This document shows positions 1 to 10,155 of a stretch of 64,000 bases of DNA, in pieces. Numbering within the stretch: position 1 is the stretch's first letter; every line of letters begins with the position of its first letter. The DNA is from Pseudomonas kilonensis. GTDB lineage: Bacteria > Pseudomonadota > Gammaproteobacteria > Pseudomonadales > Pseudomonadaceae. Location of the stretch: NCBI RefSeq assembly GCF_001269885.1, contig NZ_LHVH01000008.1, forward strand, positions 52,588 through 116,587, given 5' to 3'. The notes under the pieces are model-generated. The model was not told the DNA's origin. It saw only the letters and a list, made by a program, of their open reading frames with translations, and did not search any database. The position numbers and the translations under genes are program-made.

Positions 1-346
1 TCTTGTGACGCGCCAGGAAATCCTTGGTGAACGCTTTCGAACCTTCCAACTGCGCGGCACCGGCAGTCGGGCCGAAGCAGTCCAGGCCACGGGCGCGGAA
101 CAGATCGACCACACCGGCGACCAGCGGCACTTCCGGGCCGACGATGGTCAGCGAGACGTTCTTCTCGGCGAAGTCGGCCAGTTGTTCCAGGGCCAGCACG
201 TCGATGGCGACGTTTTCGCATTTGGCTTCGATGGCGGTGCCGGCATTGCCCGGTGCCACGAAAACCTTCTGCACGCGTGGATCCTGAGCCACTTTCCAGG
301 CCAGGGCGTGTTCGCGGCCACCGCTGCCAATGATCAAAACATTCAT
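1..346 (-). CDS. purD: phosphoribosylamine--glycine ligase, N-terminal part (cut by window edge)
   Basis: Cytosolic de novo purine enzyme (GAR synthetase) joining phosphoribosylamine and glycine with ATP. The visible N-terminal 115 residues start MNVLIIGSGGREHALAWKV, the GARS N-domain nucleotide-binding loop, and continue through an EAKCENVAIDV stretch and a GPEVPLVAGVVDLF motif. The ATG at 344-346 is preferred because GARS proteins begin directly at this beta strand. The ATP-grasp domain lies outside the window. It sits downstream of purH on the same strand, about 220 bases away, with a REP pair between them; the pairing purH-purD is standard in pseudomonads. Confidence 0.95.
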   Translation of the reverse strand, partial: MNVLIIGSGGREHALAWKVAQDPRVQKVFVAPGNAGTAIEAKCENVAIDVLALEQLADFAEKNVSLTIVGPEVPLVAGVVDLFRARGLDCFGPTAGAAQLEGSKAFTKDFLARHK

Positions 347-400
347 TTCAAAAACCTCGGATGACGCTGATTCTGTTGAGCATCGCAGAGATGCTTTTCT

Positions 401-555
401 GTGGGAGCGAGCTTGTGTGGGAGCTGGTCTTGTGTGGGAGCAAGGCTTGCCCGCGATAGCATCACCTCGGTTTGCCTGATGGACCGAGTTGCCTGCATCG
501 CGGGCAAGCCTTGCTCCCACAGAGCCTTGCTCCCACACCCACCCAGCTCCCACAG
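401..555. repeat. REP palindrome cluster between purH and purD
   Basis: Two inverted copies of the Pseudomonas REP core (GTGGGAGCAAGGCTTGCC and its reverse complement, each followed or preceded by CGCG) plus extra partial GTGGGAGC units on both sides. The arms could pair into a long hairpin. Non-coding. Confidence 0.9.
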
Positions 556-567
556 TGAGTCGGTGTA

Positions 568-2175
568 TCAGTGACGGAAGTGGCGCATGCCAGTAAAGAC
601 CATGGCGATGCCGGCTTCATCGGCTGCGGCGATCACTTCGTTGTCACGCATCGAACCACCCGGCTGGATCACGGCGGTGATGCCGACCTTGGCCGCGTTG
701 TCGATGCCGTCGCGGAACGGGAAGAACGCATCGGAAGCCATGACCGCGCCTTGTACCTGCAAACCGGCGTGTTCAGCCTTGATGGCGGCGATGCGGGCCG
801 AGTTCACGCGGCTCATCTGGCCAGCGCCGACACCGATGGTCTGGCGGTTCTTGGCGTAGACGATGGCGTTGGACTTGACGTACTTGGCGACTTTCCAGGC
901 GAAGATCAGGTCGTTGATTTCCTGCTCGCTCGGGGCGCGCTTGGTCACCACTTTCAGGTCTTCGCTGCCGATCATGCCGATGTCGCGGCTCTGGACCAGC
1001 AGGCCGCCGTTGACGCGCTTGTAGTCCCAGGCCGGCACACGGTCGGCCGACCATTGGCCGCAGGCCAGCAGGCGGACGTTGGCCTTGGCGGCAACGATGG
1101 CGCGGGCTTCTTCGGTGACCGACGGGGCGATGATCACTTCGACGAACTGACGCTCGACGATGGCCTTGGCGGTCTCGGCGTCCAGCTCACGGTTGAAGGC
1201 GATGATGCCGCCGAAAGCCGACTCGGTGTCGGTGGCGTAGGCCAGTTCGTAGGCCTGGCGGATGCCGCCCTCGGCGTCCGGGCTCACCGCCACGCCGCAC
1301 GGGTTGGCGTGCTTGACGATCACGCAGGCAGGCTTGACGAAGCTCTTCACGCATTCCAGCGCGGCGTCGGTGTCGGCCACGTTGTTGAACGACAGTTCCT
1401 TGCCTTGCAGCTGGGTGGCGGTGGCAATGCCGACTTCGGCAGGCTTGGCTTCCACGTAGAACGCCGCGCTCTGGTGCGGGTTCTCGCCGTAGCGCATTTC
1501 CTGGGCCTTGACGAACTGGGTGTTGAAGGTGCGCGGGAATTCGCTGCGGCCTTCGGTCGACAGGGTTTCAGCAGCCTGGTTCACGGTGCCCATGTAGTTG
1601 GCGATCATGCCGTCGTAGGCGGCGGTGTGTTCGAAGGCCTTGAGCATCAGGTCGAAACGCTGGGCGTAGGTCAGGCCACCGGCCTTGAGGTTGTCCAGCA
1701 CGCTGGCGTAGTCGCTGGCGTTGACCACGATGGCTACGTCTTTGTGGTTCTTGGCCGCCGAGCGGACCATGGTCGGGCCGCCGATGTCGATGTTCTCGAT
1801 GGCAGTCGGCAGGTCGCAGCCGGGCTTGTTGATGGTGGCTTCGAACGGGTAGAGGTTGACCGCTACCAGGTCGATCGGCTTGATGCCGTGTTCGTTCATG
1901 ATGGCGTCGTCGATGCCGCGACGACCCAGGATCCCGCCGTGGATTTTCGGGTGCAGGGTCTTGACCCGACCGTCCATCATTTCTGCAAAACCGGTGTAGT
2001 CCGCGACTTCCACTGCGGCAACGCCGTTGTCCTGCAGCAGCTTGAAGGTCCCGCCGGTGGAGAGAATCTCGACGCCCAGCTGTTGCAGCTCGCGGGCGAA
2101 TTCGAGGATCCCGGTCTTGTCGGAGACGCTGATCAAGGCGCGGCGGATCGGCAGGCGGGTGGTCTGGTCGGTCAT
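568..2175 (-). CDS. purH: bifunctional AICAR transformylase / IMP cyclohydrolase
   Basis: Catalyses the last two steps of de novo IMP synthesis (formylation of AICAR, then ring closure). 535 residues, the normal bacterial length. The N-terminal third is the MGS-like cyclohydrolase ([13 protein letters not shown], then [20 protein letters not shown]); the C-terminal two thirds form the transformylase with the KHANPCG motif carrying the catalytic Lys-His pair, and [20 protein letters not shown]. An in-frame ATG lies 21 bases upstream, but the start at 2175 ([12 protein letters not shown]) matches family starts and has a GGAAAT upstream. It follows fis on the same strand after a probable terminator. 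Confidence 0.97.
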   Translation of the reverse strand: MTDQTTRLPIRRALISVSDKTGILEFARELQQLGVEILSTGGTFKLLQDNGVAAVEVADYTGFAEMMDGRVKTLHPKIHGGILGRRGIDDAIMNEHGIKPIDLVAVNLYPFEATINKPGCDLPTAIENIDIGGPTMVRSAAKNHKDVAIVVNASDYASVLDNLKAGGLTYAQRFDLMLKAFEHTAAYDGMIANYMGTVNQAAETLSTEGRSEFPRTFNTQFVKAQEMRYGENPHQSAAFYVEAKPAEVGIATATQLQGKELSFNNVADTDAALECVKSFVKPACVIVKHANPCGVAVSPDAEGGIRQAYELAYATDTESAFGGIIAFNRELDAETAKAIVERQFVEVIIAPSVTEEARAIVAAKANVRLLACGQWSADRVPAWDYKRVNGGLLVQSRDIGMIGSEDLKVVTKRAPSEQEINDLIFAWKVAKYVKSNAIVYAKNRQTIGVGAGQMSRVNSARIAAIKAEHAGLQVQGAVMASDAFFPFRDGIDNAAKVGITAVIQPGGSMRDNEVIAAADEAGIAMVFTGMRHFRH

Positions 2176-2207
2176 TTCAATTTCCATCAAAAGCAAGGGA
2201 AGTCAGC

Positions 2208-2243
2208 AAAAAAGGCGACCGTTTTTTACGCGGGCGCCTTTCT
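2208..2243 (-). terminator. Rho-independent terminator after fis
   Basis: Read on the minus strand: AAAGGCG, a 17-base loop, CGCCTTT followed by further T residues (complement of A at 2208-2213). It lies in the 83-base gap between the fis stop and the purH start, so it should end the dusB-fis transcript. Confidence 0.75.
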
Positions 2244-2258
2244 GGTTTGATTGAATGC

Positions 2259-2579
2259 TTACAGCAGATCGTACTGCTTGAGTTTCTTGCGCAGGGTGCC
2301 GCGGTTCAGGCCCAGCAGCTCACTGGCCTTGGTCTGGTTACCCTTGACGTAGTTCATCACGCTTTCGAGCAGCGGCGCCTCGACTTCGGAAAGCACCAGG
2401 TTGTACACATCCGTGACGGCAGCGCCCTCAAGGTGGGCGAAATAATTGTGCAGCGCCTTCTCGACACTCCCGCGAAGGGTCTGGCCTTCTTCGCTGGGCG
2501 TATTGAGGTGCTGTTTCAAATTCACGTTGTCGCTCACGGGTGTTGTTCCACTCACTAAAGTCTCGGTCATCATCGTCAT
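2259..2579 (-). CDS. fis: nucleoid-associated DNA-binding protein Fis
   Basis: Small homodimeric DNA-bending protein that regulates rRNA promoters, recombination and chromosome structure. 106 residues. The C-terminal helix-turn-helix is clear ([20 protein letters not shown], ending KQYDLL). The longer N-terminus compared with the 98-residue E. coli protein ([20 protein letters not shown]) is usual for Pseudomonas. The start ATG overlaps the dusB stop by four bases, the conserved dusB-fis operon arrangement. The window's right end carries apparent rRNA promoters, which are classical Fis targets in enterics. Confidence 0.97.
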   Translation of the reverse strand: MTMMTETLVSGTTPVSDNVNLKQHLNTPSEEGQTLRGSVEKALHNYFAHLEGAAVTDVYNLVLSEVEAPLLESVMNYVKGNQTKASELLGLNRGTLRKKLKQYDLL

Positions 2580-3583
2580 GCGGCCACCCCTTCGTCCCCT
2601 GTCAGGCTCTTGTAACGCTCAGCGAAGAACGCCTGAACGTCGGCGCATTGTGCTTGTGTACCATCCAAACGATTGAAACGGGCGCGAAACTCCCTGGCGC
2701 CCGGCAGGGTTGCGAGATACCAGCCCACATGCTTGCGAGCAATGCGTACACCCATGACTTCTCCGTAGAAGGCATGTAGCGCGGCCAGATGCTCTAGCAG
2801 AATACGTTCCACCTCGGACAACTGCGGCGCAGCGAGCTTTTCGCCGGTGCGCAGGAAGTGTTCGATCTCACGAAAAATCCATGGCCGCCCCTGGGCGGCC
2901 CGGCCGATCAACAGGCCATCGGCACCGGTCGCGTCGAGCACGTACCGGGCCTTCTCGGGCGAATCGATGTCGCCGTTGGCAAAGACCGGAATCGACACTG
3001 CATGCTTGATCGCGGCGATGGTGTCGTACTCGGCTTCGCCGGTGTACAGGTCGGCACGGGTGCGGCCATGGACCGCCAACGCCGTGATGCCCGCCTGTTC
3101 GGCGATCTTCGCCACCACCAGGCCATTCTTGTTCTCCCGGTCCCACCCGGTGCGGATCTTCAGGGTCACCGGCACATCGACCGCGGCGACGACCGCCTGC
3201 AGGATCTCGGTGACCAGCGCTTCATCTTTCAACAGTGCCGAGCCTGCGGCCTTGTTGCAGACCTTCTTTGCCGGGCAGCCCATGTTGATGTCGATGATCT
3301 GCGCCCCCAGCTCGACGTTCGCCCGGGCCGCCTCCGCCAGCATCTGTGCGTCGCCACCGGCGATCTGTACCGAGCGGGGCTCGGGATCGCCTTCGTGGAT
3401 CATGCGCAGACGCGATTTGCGGGTGTTCCACAAACTCATGTCGCTGGTGACCATTTCCGAAACCACCAATCCTGCGCCCAAGCGCTTGCACAGCTGACGA
3501 AAGGGCTGGTCGGTGACGCCCGCCATAGGGGCGAGAACCAGGCCGTTCTGCAATGTATATGGGCCGATGCGTACCGCCGACAT
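2576..3583 (-). CDS. dusB: tRNA-dihydrouridine synthase B
   Basis: FMN- and NADPH-dependent enzyme reducing specific uridines of tRNA to dihydrouridine. 335 residues with the TIM-barrel Dus signature: [13 protein letters not shown] at about 17-29, [14 protein letters not shown] at about 98-111 with the catalytic Cys103, KIRTGWD, and the VHGRTR and NGDI flavin-binding segments. First gene of the dusB-fis operon. Confidence 0.97.
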   Translation of the reverse strand: MSAVRIGPYTLQNGLVLAPMAGVTDQPFRQLCKRLGAGLVVSEMVTSDMSLWNTRKSRLRMIHEGDPEPRSVQIAGGDAQMLAEAARANVELGAQIIDINMGCPAKKVCNKAAGSALLKDEALVTEILQAVVAAVDVPVTLKIRTGWDRENKNGLVVAKIAEQAGITALAVHGRTRADLYTGEAEYDTIAAIKHAVSIPVFANGDIDSPEKARYVLDATGADGLLIGRAAQGRPWIFREIEHFLRTGEKLAAPQLSEVERILLEHLAALHAFYGEVMGVRIARKHVGWYLATLPGAREFRARFNRLDGTQAQCADVQAFFAERYKSLTGDEGVAA

Positions 3584-3768
3584 AGGACTTCCCTGAAGTG
3601 GGGCCGGATCATGAGACTTCGAAAAAGGGTTGGCATGATACCCGCTCTCGATGACTGGATAAAGATCGAATTGGATAAAATCTGAACAGCTATTTTGTTA
3701 TCGCCAGCGGTTTGGTCTGGGTGGGGTCAGTCAGAAAGCTGCCGTCAATCGGCCGACCCTGGCCGGTT

Positions 3769-5001
3769 TCATTCGGGGGAGTGGAAGCTCAGGCTGTAGT
3801 TCACCGCCTTGGGCCCAGGGTCCAGGATATCCAGTGCGATGTGGATGGGCGTCTGGGGCGGCATTTCGCCGCGGTCCTGGAGATCGCCACCCAGGTACTC
3901 CCCGGGCTTGAAGCGGCGGCTGGCGATCAGGTGTCCGTTGAGGTCGGCAAAGCGCAGTTCCAGCAGCGGAAAAGGCTGGGAGAAGGGCGCACGGTTGTAG
4001 ATGATCGCGTCCACCACCAGGGCACCGCTGAACTCCGGATGGCTGCGCACCACCAGGTTGCTGCTCTTGATCTTGGCGATGTCGACCTTGGACGGTACGT
4101 CGCAGCCGATGGTCGGGCAGATTTGCAGGAACCATGGCCGGTACTGGTCCTGACGGGCCAGTTCCTCGAAATGGTAGGCGATGTACTGGCCGCCCAAGGC
4201 CGCGGCAGCGAGCAATATCAGCAGGCCCCATAACATGCGTCGGCCCCAGGGCGAGCGGCGTTTGCGCCAGTCCAGTTGCAGCGGATCGTCGTCCAGGTCG
4301 TGGAGGGCTTCGGCGCGTATTCCCGGCTCCTGGCGTTCCCGTGACTTGCGCAGCGGCAGCGGTCGCTCGGGCTCATCGTCGTGGTCGTGGTCATCGGTGG
4401 CGGACAGGCGTTCGAGGTGTTCCTCGGGCTCGTCGTCCGGCGCCAGGTGGAGCGGGGCGACCGGTTCGTCGTCCGGTTCCAGCGGTTCGAGGGCCAGGGA
4501 CAGGGACGGCTCGGTACGCGGTGGCCGCACCGGTTCGTGGGGTTCGAACGGTTCGAAGGGGGTATCGAGGACGGTTTCGGCGCGTTCGCTCAGGGTTTCG
4601 CTGTACAGGCTGTCGTCCCAGGCGTGCTGTTCGCCAGAGAGCGAGTCGCGTTGCGCGCTCAGGTTGTCTTCCCGGCGCCGGCCGGTGTTTCCCGGCGCGC
4701 GATTGTCGCGCCGCTCCAGGCGCGCCAGTTCCTTGTCCAGGTCATCCAGATCCAGCTCGGCGGCGCTCCATTGTTTCTGGCTGATCGCCCGGGGCGGGGC
4801 TTCGGCGGCGGGCTTGGAGGGCGGCGCGACGGGAGGCACCGCTTGCTTGGCCGTGCGTTGTTCCAGCAACTGTCGTGCGGCATTGAACACCTGCAGGCAC
4901 GAGCCGCAACGAACCACCCCGCGGGCCACGCTCAATTGAGCATGGCTGACGCGAAAACGGGTGTGGCAATGCGGGCACTGGGTGACGAAGCTGTCAGTCA
5001 T
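3769..5001 (-). CDS. zinc-ribbon / DUF3426 membrane protein
   Basis: 410 residues. The N-terminus is an MJ0042-type zinc ribbon: CPHC at 9-12 and CGSC at 32-35, then a long charged low-complexity linker rich in Asp, Glu, Arg and Pro (about 60-245). One membrane segment (MLWGLLILLAAAALGGQY) at about 255-277 is followed by a roughly 130-residue periplasmic DUF3426 domain containing a cysteine pair (ICPTIGCDVP). Sits immediately downstream of prmA (30-base gap), as in other pseudomonads (remembered as PA4851). Function unknown; a zinc-binding cytoplasmic head joined to a periplasmic fold suggests sensing or anchoring, but that is inference. Confidence 0.88.
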   Translation of the reverse strand: MTDSFVTQCPHCHTRFRVSHAQLSVARGVVRCGSCLQVFNAARQLLEQRTAKQAVPPVAPPSKPAAEAPPRAISQKQWSAAELDLDDLDKELARLERRDNRAPGNTGRRREDNLSAQRDSLSGEQHAWDDSLYSETLSERAETVLDTPFEPFEPHEPVRPPRTEPSLSLALEPLEPDDEPVAPLHLAPDDEPEEHLERLSATDDHDHDDEPERPLPLRKSRERQEPGIRAEALHDLDDDPLQLDWRKRRSPWGRRMLWGLLILLAAAALGGQYIAYHFEELARQDQYRPWFLQICPTIGCDVPSKVDIAKIKSSNLVVRSHPEFSGALVVDAIIYNRAPFSQPFPLLELRFADLNGHLIASRRFKPGEYLGGDLQDRGEMPPQTPIHIALDILDPGPKAVNYSLSFHSPE

Positions 5002-5031
5002 GCGGCAATCCGGTGGATACAGGCGGTCATT

Positions 5032-5910
5032 CTAGCGCCGACGTCCGGTGATGCGCACCCAGCCATCGCGATTGGCGATCGGGTCCAGGTCAAAGTCCGC
5101 GGCATAAGCGGCGGCGACTTCTTCACCTTGTTCGGCGAGGATGCCCGACAGCGCCAGGCGTCCGCCCGGCTTGACCAGGCTCGACAGTTGCGGCGCCAGG
5201 GACACCAGCGGGCCGGCAAGGATGTTGGCCACCAGCACGTCGGCCTGGACCTGTGGCAAGTCCTGCGGCAAGTACAGCGGGAACAGGGCTTCGGCAATGT
5301 TGTTGCGCCCGGCGTTGTCGCGGGAGGCTTCCAGGGCCTGGACGTCGATGTCGGTGCCGACGGCTTCCCGGGCGCCCAGCAGGAGCGCGGCAATCGCCAG
5401 GATCCCCGAGCCGCAGCCGAAGTCGAGCACGTTGCAGCCCTTCAGGTCCTGGCCGTCGAGCCATTCCAGACACAGTGCGGTGGTCGGGTGGGTGCCGGTG
5501 CCGAACGCCAGGCCCGGGTCCAGCAGCAGGTTGACCGCCTCCGGTTCTGGCGCGGCATGCCAGCTTGGGACGATCCACAGGCGCTGGCCGAAACGCATCG
5601 GCTGGAAATTGTCCATCCAGCTGCGTTCCCAGTCCTGGTCCTCGATCACTTCGCTGTGATGCTCGGGCAGCGGGCTGCCGGTCAGCAACTCGAGATGGGC
5701 CAGTACGCTGGCCGCCTCGGTGCCGCCTTCGAACAGGGCCAGCAGGTGGGTGTGGGACCACAGCGGGGTGGTGTTGAGCTCCGGCTCGAAGATCGGCTGG
5801 TCTTCGGCGTCCATGAAGGTTACCGATACAGCGCCTACTTCAAGAAAAGCGTCTTCGTAGGTTTCGGCTTGTTCCGGGCTGATGGCCAGACGTACTTGCA
5901 GCCAAGGCAT
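5032..5910 (-). CDS. prmA: ribosomal protein L11 methyltransferase
   Basis: SAM-dependent methyltransferase that trimethylates ribosomal protein L11. 292 residues, the family length. The N-terminal L11-recognition domain ([20 protein letters not shown]) is followed by DQDWERSW, the [12 protein letters not shown] motif and SAM motif [15 protein letters not shown] at about 161-174; the VANILAGPL segment corresponds to the NPPF-like active-site loop. The open frame extends far upstream without family similarity, so the ATG at 5910 is chosen. In P. aeruginosa it follows accC directly; here a toxin gene on the opposite strand lies between them. Confidence 0.96.
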   Translation of the reverse strand: MPWLQVRLAISPEQAETYEDAFLEVGAVSVTFMDAEDQPIFEPELNTTPLWSHTHLLALFEGGTEAASVLAHLELLTGSPLPEHHSEVIEDQDWERSWMDNFQPMRFGQRLWIVPSWHAAPEPEAVNLLLDPGLAFGTGTHPTTALCLEWLDGQDLKGCNVLDFGCGSGILAIAALLLGAREAVGTDIDVQALEASRDNAGRNNIAEALFPLYLPQDLPQVQADVLVANILAGPLVSLAPQLSSLVKPGGRLALSGILAEQGEEVAAAYAADFDLDPIANRDGWVRITGRRR

Positions 5911-6103
5911 GGCGGGCACCTTTGAAAAAAATCTACAGGGGGCAGCGCTGGGCTGCAAAGGCGCGCAGTGTACGCCAGGTCGCGGGCAAAGTGGATAAGC
6001 GAGTCTCGTGCCGTCCGGGTGGGTGTTTCGATATATATATGTATGCCATGGGCGTATCGCCGGGCGGATAAGGTGCAGGTCCACACAGCAGGGAGGAATG
6101 TGT

Positions 6104-9100
6104 ATGGACATCACTGCCGAACGGCACAGCAACATGGCGCGCACGGGGCTGGTTTCTTCCCCGCAGGCGGCGACTGCACACGTGACCCTGGAGAAATTGA
6201 CGCGTTGGCAAGTGGCTATCGACGCGCGACTGCAAACCCAGATGAGCTTGCTGGAGGTGCTGGAAGAGTACCTGCTGGTCGAGCTGCGCACCCATTATCA
6301 CCAAGGCAACATTGATCCACACTTCATCGACACCCTGCTCGACACGGTGTTGCAGCGCATGATCGACCAGGCGCCTGTGGTTTATGACGAAGAGCAGGAT
6401 TTGCCCTACCGTTGGCCCGAGGGAGTAGACCTGGGGTTCGCCCCCGAGCGTCGTGAGTGCGTTGCCCAGGCGGTGGAAAGTGCGGCGCTGAGGTTTGTCA
6501 GTCACTACAAGGACTATCTGCGACGGCATTGGCGAATGGCGTCGCAGGACGCCTCGCTCGAAGCGTTGGTCAGGAAAAAACTTGATGAGCATGGGGTAGC
6601 GGTCGACGGGCTTTTTCAGCCTGACCATCTGGCCGGCCTGGACGTCGATGAATTGCGAGAACAGATCGAAGAGCTCCAGGACGCCTGGCGCCAGACGAGT
6701 CGCTTGACCGCGTTGGCAACAACCCGTGAGCGGCGGGATCTTGGAGCGCTCGCGCGATTGCAATTGCCGCATTGGCTGCGGGGTTTGAGCAATCCGGATC
6801 GTGAACGGCTGCGGGCGCTTGAAAACCAGGCCGCGCTGGCGCAGATACAAGTCGATGAACTGGTCGATGACCTGGTTTCGCTGCGGACCTTCGCTCGGCA
6901 ATTGGCCAGGGACTATGTCAGGGATGAATTGGACATGCGGGTCGAACCCGACAGCATTCGCGTGCAGTTACGGTGGCGAACGGTGATGGGGCAGCCGGTG
7001 CACACCTACAGCCTGAGTGAGCTGGTGGCGGCAGGCCCGGTACGGCCGGACGCGGTGTCGGTGTTCCTGGTGGAAAATGGCGGCATGCTGCGTAACCAGT
7101 CCCTTTCGCCAGCCTTCATTGGCCGATTGTTGGCGAACGTCGATGCGCCTGCCGGGTACCTGCAAGCACTGGCCGACCGATATGAGCGGGCAGACCTGAA
7201 AGAGGCCATGCTCGATTGGTTTTTGGCGCGCCTGCAGCACAGTGCGTTTATCGCGCGTTGTGCGGGCCAGTTGTCGGCGACCGGCAATGACGCTCTCCGT
7301 GCCCAATGGGAGAGTGACGTCGCGACGCCAGCCGCCAGCGTGTGGCGTATCGCCGGCCTTGTGCTTCCCAATGGCCTGAAGTGTGCCGATCTTCTTCTGT
7401 TCTACCGCGAAGACCTGGGCGACGACGTCAGCGGCTTGCTGCTGTATGCCCCCGGCAAGCCCGATGGCCAGGAATGGGTCGAATTGACCTCGCTTCGGGC
7501 GCTGAGCGGGGAGGTCGGTGCCTGGACCCAAAACGAAGCCGGTCGCGAGTATCTGCTGCAGCAACTCTCTGCGACCGATCATGGGCAAGCCCGGGAATAC
7601 TTTGCCGGCGTGGCGGAAAAACCAGCCTCGTGGGACCTGGGCAAAGACCTCAGGGGGGCGGTCAGCGGTTTCAGGGCCGGTCTTCAGAACACGGTCTTGA
7701 CCGGCCTGGCCAATAACCTGACGCAAGTGGAACTGAACGAGTCGCCTCGCTGGTACTCGGCGTTGCCGCTTGAGTCCCGGCGCAACATCAGCGGCTTGAA
7801 CCAGGAGTTTCTGGTTCAGCGGCAGGTGTTCGATGACCAACTGGTCGACTATGAAGTCTTCATCGACTTTGCCAAGCGCACCTTCGCCCATTCGATTGCG
7901 CCTTACCTGCGTAGCAAGGGGGTGCTTGAAGCGGTCGATCCGGCTACGGTCCTCATTGACTACAGCCCAGGGCTGGCAGCCGAGAAAAAAACCGCCAACC
8001 TCTTGGACCTTGCCATTTTTGGATACGAGCACAACTCGGATATCGACGACCCTGCAAAAGGGGTGCGTTCTTCTGTCGGGCAGGACTTGAAGCAGGTTCG
8101 CAGCGCGGAACTGGCGTCATACATCCGCGTGGCTTACCTGGGGGAACGATATGCCAAGCACATCCGCGCCAGCTTTCTCGATGCCAAGGACCCTGAGTAT
8201 TCGAAACGCCGCGAGGCATATCGCTACATGCTGTTGGCCCGAATGGATCGCGACCTGCGTGTGGCCCATGGCAAGTCGATGTTGAACACCGACGAATTCC
8301 AGTGGCTCACCCGGCAAGTCACGCTGCTGAGCGATGGGAGGCCAGTGAACAGCGCCACGCACCCCGGCGCTGCCGTGACGCGCGAAGGCGTGATCAAGTT
8401 GACCGTCGGCGGTCATGTCGTACAAGGGGTCTACGTTTTCACCTACTTCGACCCTAAGGTTTTTTACTGGTTGTACACACCCGACGCCCCGGACGGGATC
8501 CTGTTTCGCAAGTACCTGGATTTCTCCGGGAGCATCGCCGCGCAACTGCATCATTACCTACTGGAGCGGGTCGCACTGAGCGCGCGTGCCGCTGCAGGAC
8601 GTTCGCTGGTGGCTTTGGCGAGCGGGAGCACGCGCGTCGATACAGTGCGCGAATTCAATCGGGTCGTGGACATCAGCGCTGAATTCGATGCCTGCATCGA
8701 GCGCGCTGTCACCGATGTGGAGGACATCACCACAAGTCGTGCCGAAATGATCAGGGATCAGGTGTTCAAGGGCCTGATCTTCGCGGCGGCTCCTGTGTGC
8801 ATGGTCTATCCCCCGTTTGCCTTGTTGCTGGACATTGGCTTGGTGGCGGTCAGTGCCGGGCAGGCGGTCGAGGCGCATGGGCAGGGCGACACGGAAGGCG
8901 CGCTTGGCCACTGGCTGGCCGCGACCTGGGGGACGCTGTTCGCCACGCTCGGTGCCGCAAGCATGGCCACGCTGCTAGGACGCGCGGCCAGGAACCTGAA
9001 GCTTGCGGTGAAACCGCTGTCGTTGTCCGCTCAACGCTTGAGGCGCGCGACATCGGGCATCGCCAAAGAGGCTGGGCCGGTGATTCCACCCATACGCCTG

Positions 9101-10075
9101 AAGCCGCAGCAGGCGGTCAGCAGAACACCGGAGCACTTGCAGCCGGTGACCGAGGAGGGGATTTTTTTTGGCACCTATCGCAGCCCACCCAGCGCAACGC
9201 AACCGCGAGGCGCTCACTACATCCGGAGCAAGGGCCGGTACTACCAGGTGATGGAGGATCCCTACTTCGGCGGGTTATGCCTGGTGGATGCCAGGCGTCC
9301 CGGGGCGTTGTACAAGCTGCCCATCCGCAGGCTGGCGAATGGCAAATGGACCCATAACAAGGTTGGCTTGAGAGGCGGCAATGACCATGTGCGTAACCTC
9401 GGGCGAGTGGGGGAGCTGCGGGAGGCGTTTCCCGGGCATGTCTTCCCGGACGTGACCAGGGGGGCGTTGCAGGGCGAAGCCGTGGTGGCGAGGTTCAGCG
9501 AGGCGGCGGACAATTATCTGTTCTCGCTGAATGCGCAAACGTGCGTGATCGCTTCGTTGTACAACCCTGCCACCAAGATGGGGGCGGTCATTCATTTCGA
9601 TCACAACATCCGCACGCTGATCGAGCGCAGTGTTCGCGATGTGACGCGGCGCCTGGGGGGATCGCCCAAGGATATTCGTGCCACGCTGGTGGGTGGGGAC
9701 TGGCTGACGGGGGCCGACATCGGCGAGCCGGTCAGGACAGTGCTGAGGCAACACGGGCTGCGACCGACCTGGGATCACTGGTCGTATTCTTCCTGCCTCG
9801 GCAATACCTATGGCGTGTCACTGGATCTGCGCAATGGGGTCACTTCGGTGTTCAAGACCTCCCGCGGACAAGTCGAGCGCTATTACATACCGGTACTGGC
9901 GAGGGCGAAGCAGGGCTCTGATCCGGTATCGATACGTGCGCGCGGGTTCATGACGCGCTTGCGCAGCGAACCGTTGGTGGCCAATGCCAACGGTGCCGTT
10001 CGCACCCATCAGGGCCGGCCGGCGACTGCGGCGCAACTGGCCTTGCAGGAATTCTCTACGGTGCTGCTGAGCTGA
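6104..10075 (+). CDS. large dermonecrotic-toxin-like protein (DUF6543 type) with C-terminal CheD/CNF-like deamidase domain
   Basis: 1323 residues from the ATG at 6104, which has GGAGG seven bases upstream; ATG 6098 is too close to that site and the frame runs open to 6008. The long helical N-terminal two thirds resemble Pseudomonas proteins annotated as dermonecrotic toxin (DUF6543), from family memory. About residues 887-970 form a hydrophobic region ([40 protein letters not shown]), a candidate translocation segment. About 1018-1092 is a module with [11 protein letters not shown] and a following [14 protein letters not shown]. About 1135-1265 resembles CheD: Cys1147 in [10 protein letters not shown], His1164 in GAVIHFDHN, Ser1141 at Cys minus 6, then VGGDWL and [15 protein letters not shown]. 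No signal peptide is seen. Inferred: an exported glutamine deamidase toxin. No immunity gene follows, which favours a eukaryotic target. Confidence 0.75.
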   Translation: MDITAERHSNMARTGLVSSPQAATAHVTLEKLTRWQVAIDARLQTQMSLLEVLEEYLLVELRTHYHQGNIDPHFIDTLLDTVLQRMIDQAPVVYDEEQDLPYRWPEGVDLGFAPERRECVAQAVESAALRFVSHYKDYLRRHWRMASQDASLEALVRKKLDEHGVAVDGLFQPDHLAGLDVDELREQIEELQDAWRQTSRLTALATTRERRDLGALARLQLPHWLRGLSNPDRERLRALENQAALAQIQVDELVDDLVSLRTFARQLARDYVRDELDMRVEPDSIRVQLRWRTVMGQPVHTYSLSELVAAGPVRPDAVSVFLVENGGMLRNQSLSPAFIGRLLANVDAPAGYLQALADRYERADLKEAMLDWFLARLQHSAFIARCAGQLSATGNDALRAQWESDVATPAASVWRIAGLVLPNGLKCADLLLFYREDLGDDVSGLLLYAPGKPDGQEWVELTSLRALSGEVGAWTQNEAGREYLLQQLSATDHGQAREYFAGVAEKPASWDLGKDLRGAVSGFRAGLQNTVLTGLANNLTQVELNESPRWYSALPLESRRNISGLNQEFLVQRQVFDDQLVDYEVFIDFAKRTFAHSIAPYLRSKGVLEAVDPATVLIDYSPGLAAEKKTANLLDLAIFGYEHNSDIDDPAKGVRSSVGQDLKQVRSAELASYIRVAYLGERYAKHIRASFLDAKDPEYSKRREAYRYMLLARMDRDLRVAHGKSMLNTDEFQWLTRQVTLLSDGRPVNSATHPGAAVTREGVIKLTVGGHVVQGVYVFTYFDPKVFYWLYTPDAPDGILFRKYLDFSGSIAAQLHHYLLERVALSARAAAGRSLVALASGSTRVDTVREFNRVVDISAEFDACIERAVTDVEDITTSRAEMIRDQVFKGLIFAAAPVCMVYPPFALLLDIGLVAVSAGQAVEAHGQGDTEGALGHWLAATWGTLFATLGAASMATLLGRAARNLKLAVKPLSLSAQRLRRATSGIAKEAGPVIPPIRLKPQQAVSRTPEHLQPVTEEGIFFGTYRSPPSATQPRGAHYIRSKGRYYQVMEDPYFGGLCLVDARRPGALYKLPIRRLANGKWTHNKVGLRGGNDHVRNLGRVGELREAFPGHVFPDVTRGALQGEAVVARFSEAADNYLFSLNAQTCVIASLYNPATKMGAVIHFDHNIRTLIERSVRDVTRRLGGSPKDIRATLVGGDWLTGADIGEPVRTVLRQHGLRPTWDHWSYSSCLGNTYGVSLDLRNGVTSVFKTSRGQVERYYIPVLARAKQGSDPVSIRARGFMTRLRSEPLVANANGAVRTHQGRPATAAQLALQEFSTVLLS

Positions 10076-10104
10076 TGTTCTTGCCTGCATTGTGAACGAC
10101 AGGC

Positions 10105-10141
10105 AAAAAAAGACCCCGGCCAATGGACCGGGGTCTTTTTA
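10105..10141. terminator. bidirectional terminator between toxin and accC
   Basis: A-tract, then AGACCCCGG, an eight-base loop, CCGGGGTCT and a T-tract. It is symmetrical, so it can stop both the rightward toxin transcript and the leftward aroQ-accB-accC transcript. Confidence 0.9.
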
Positions 10142-10155
10142 CATCACTTGAAGCA

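Noticed and set aside
571..2250. Long plus-strand frame (559 codons) opposite purH
   Set aside because: Antisense shadow of a high-GC gene; its protein is Gly/Asp/Val/His-rich without domains, while the minus strand encodes a complete PurH.
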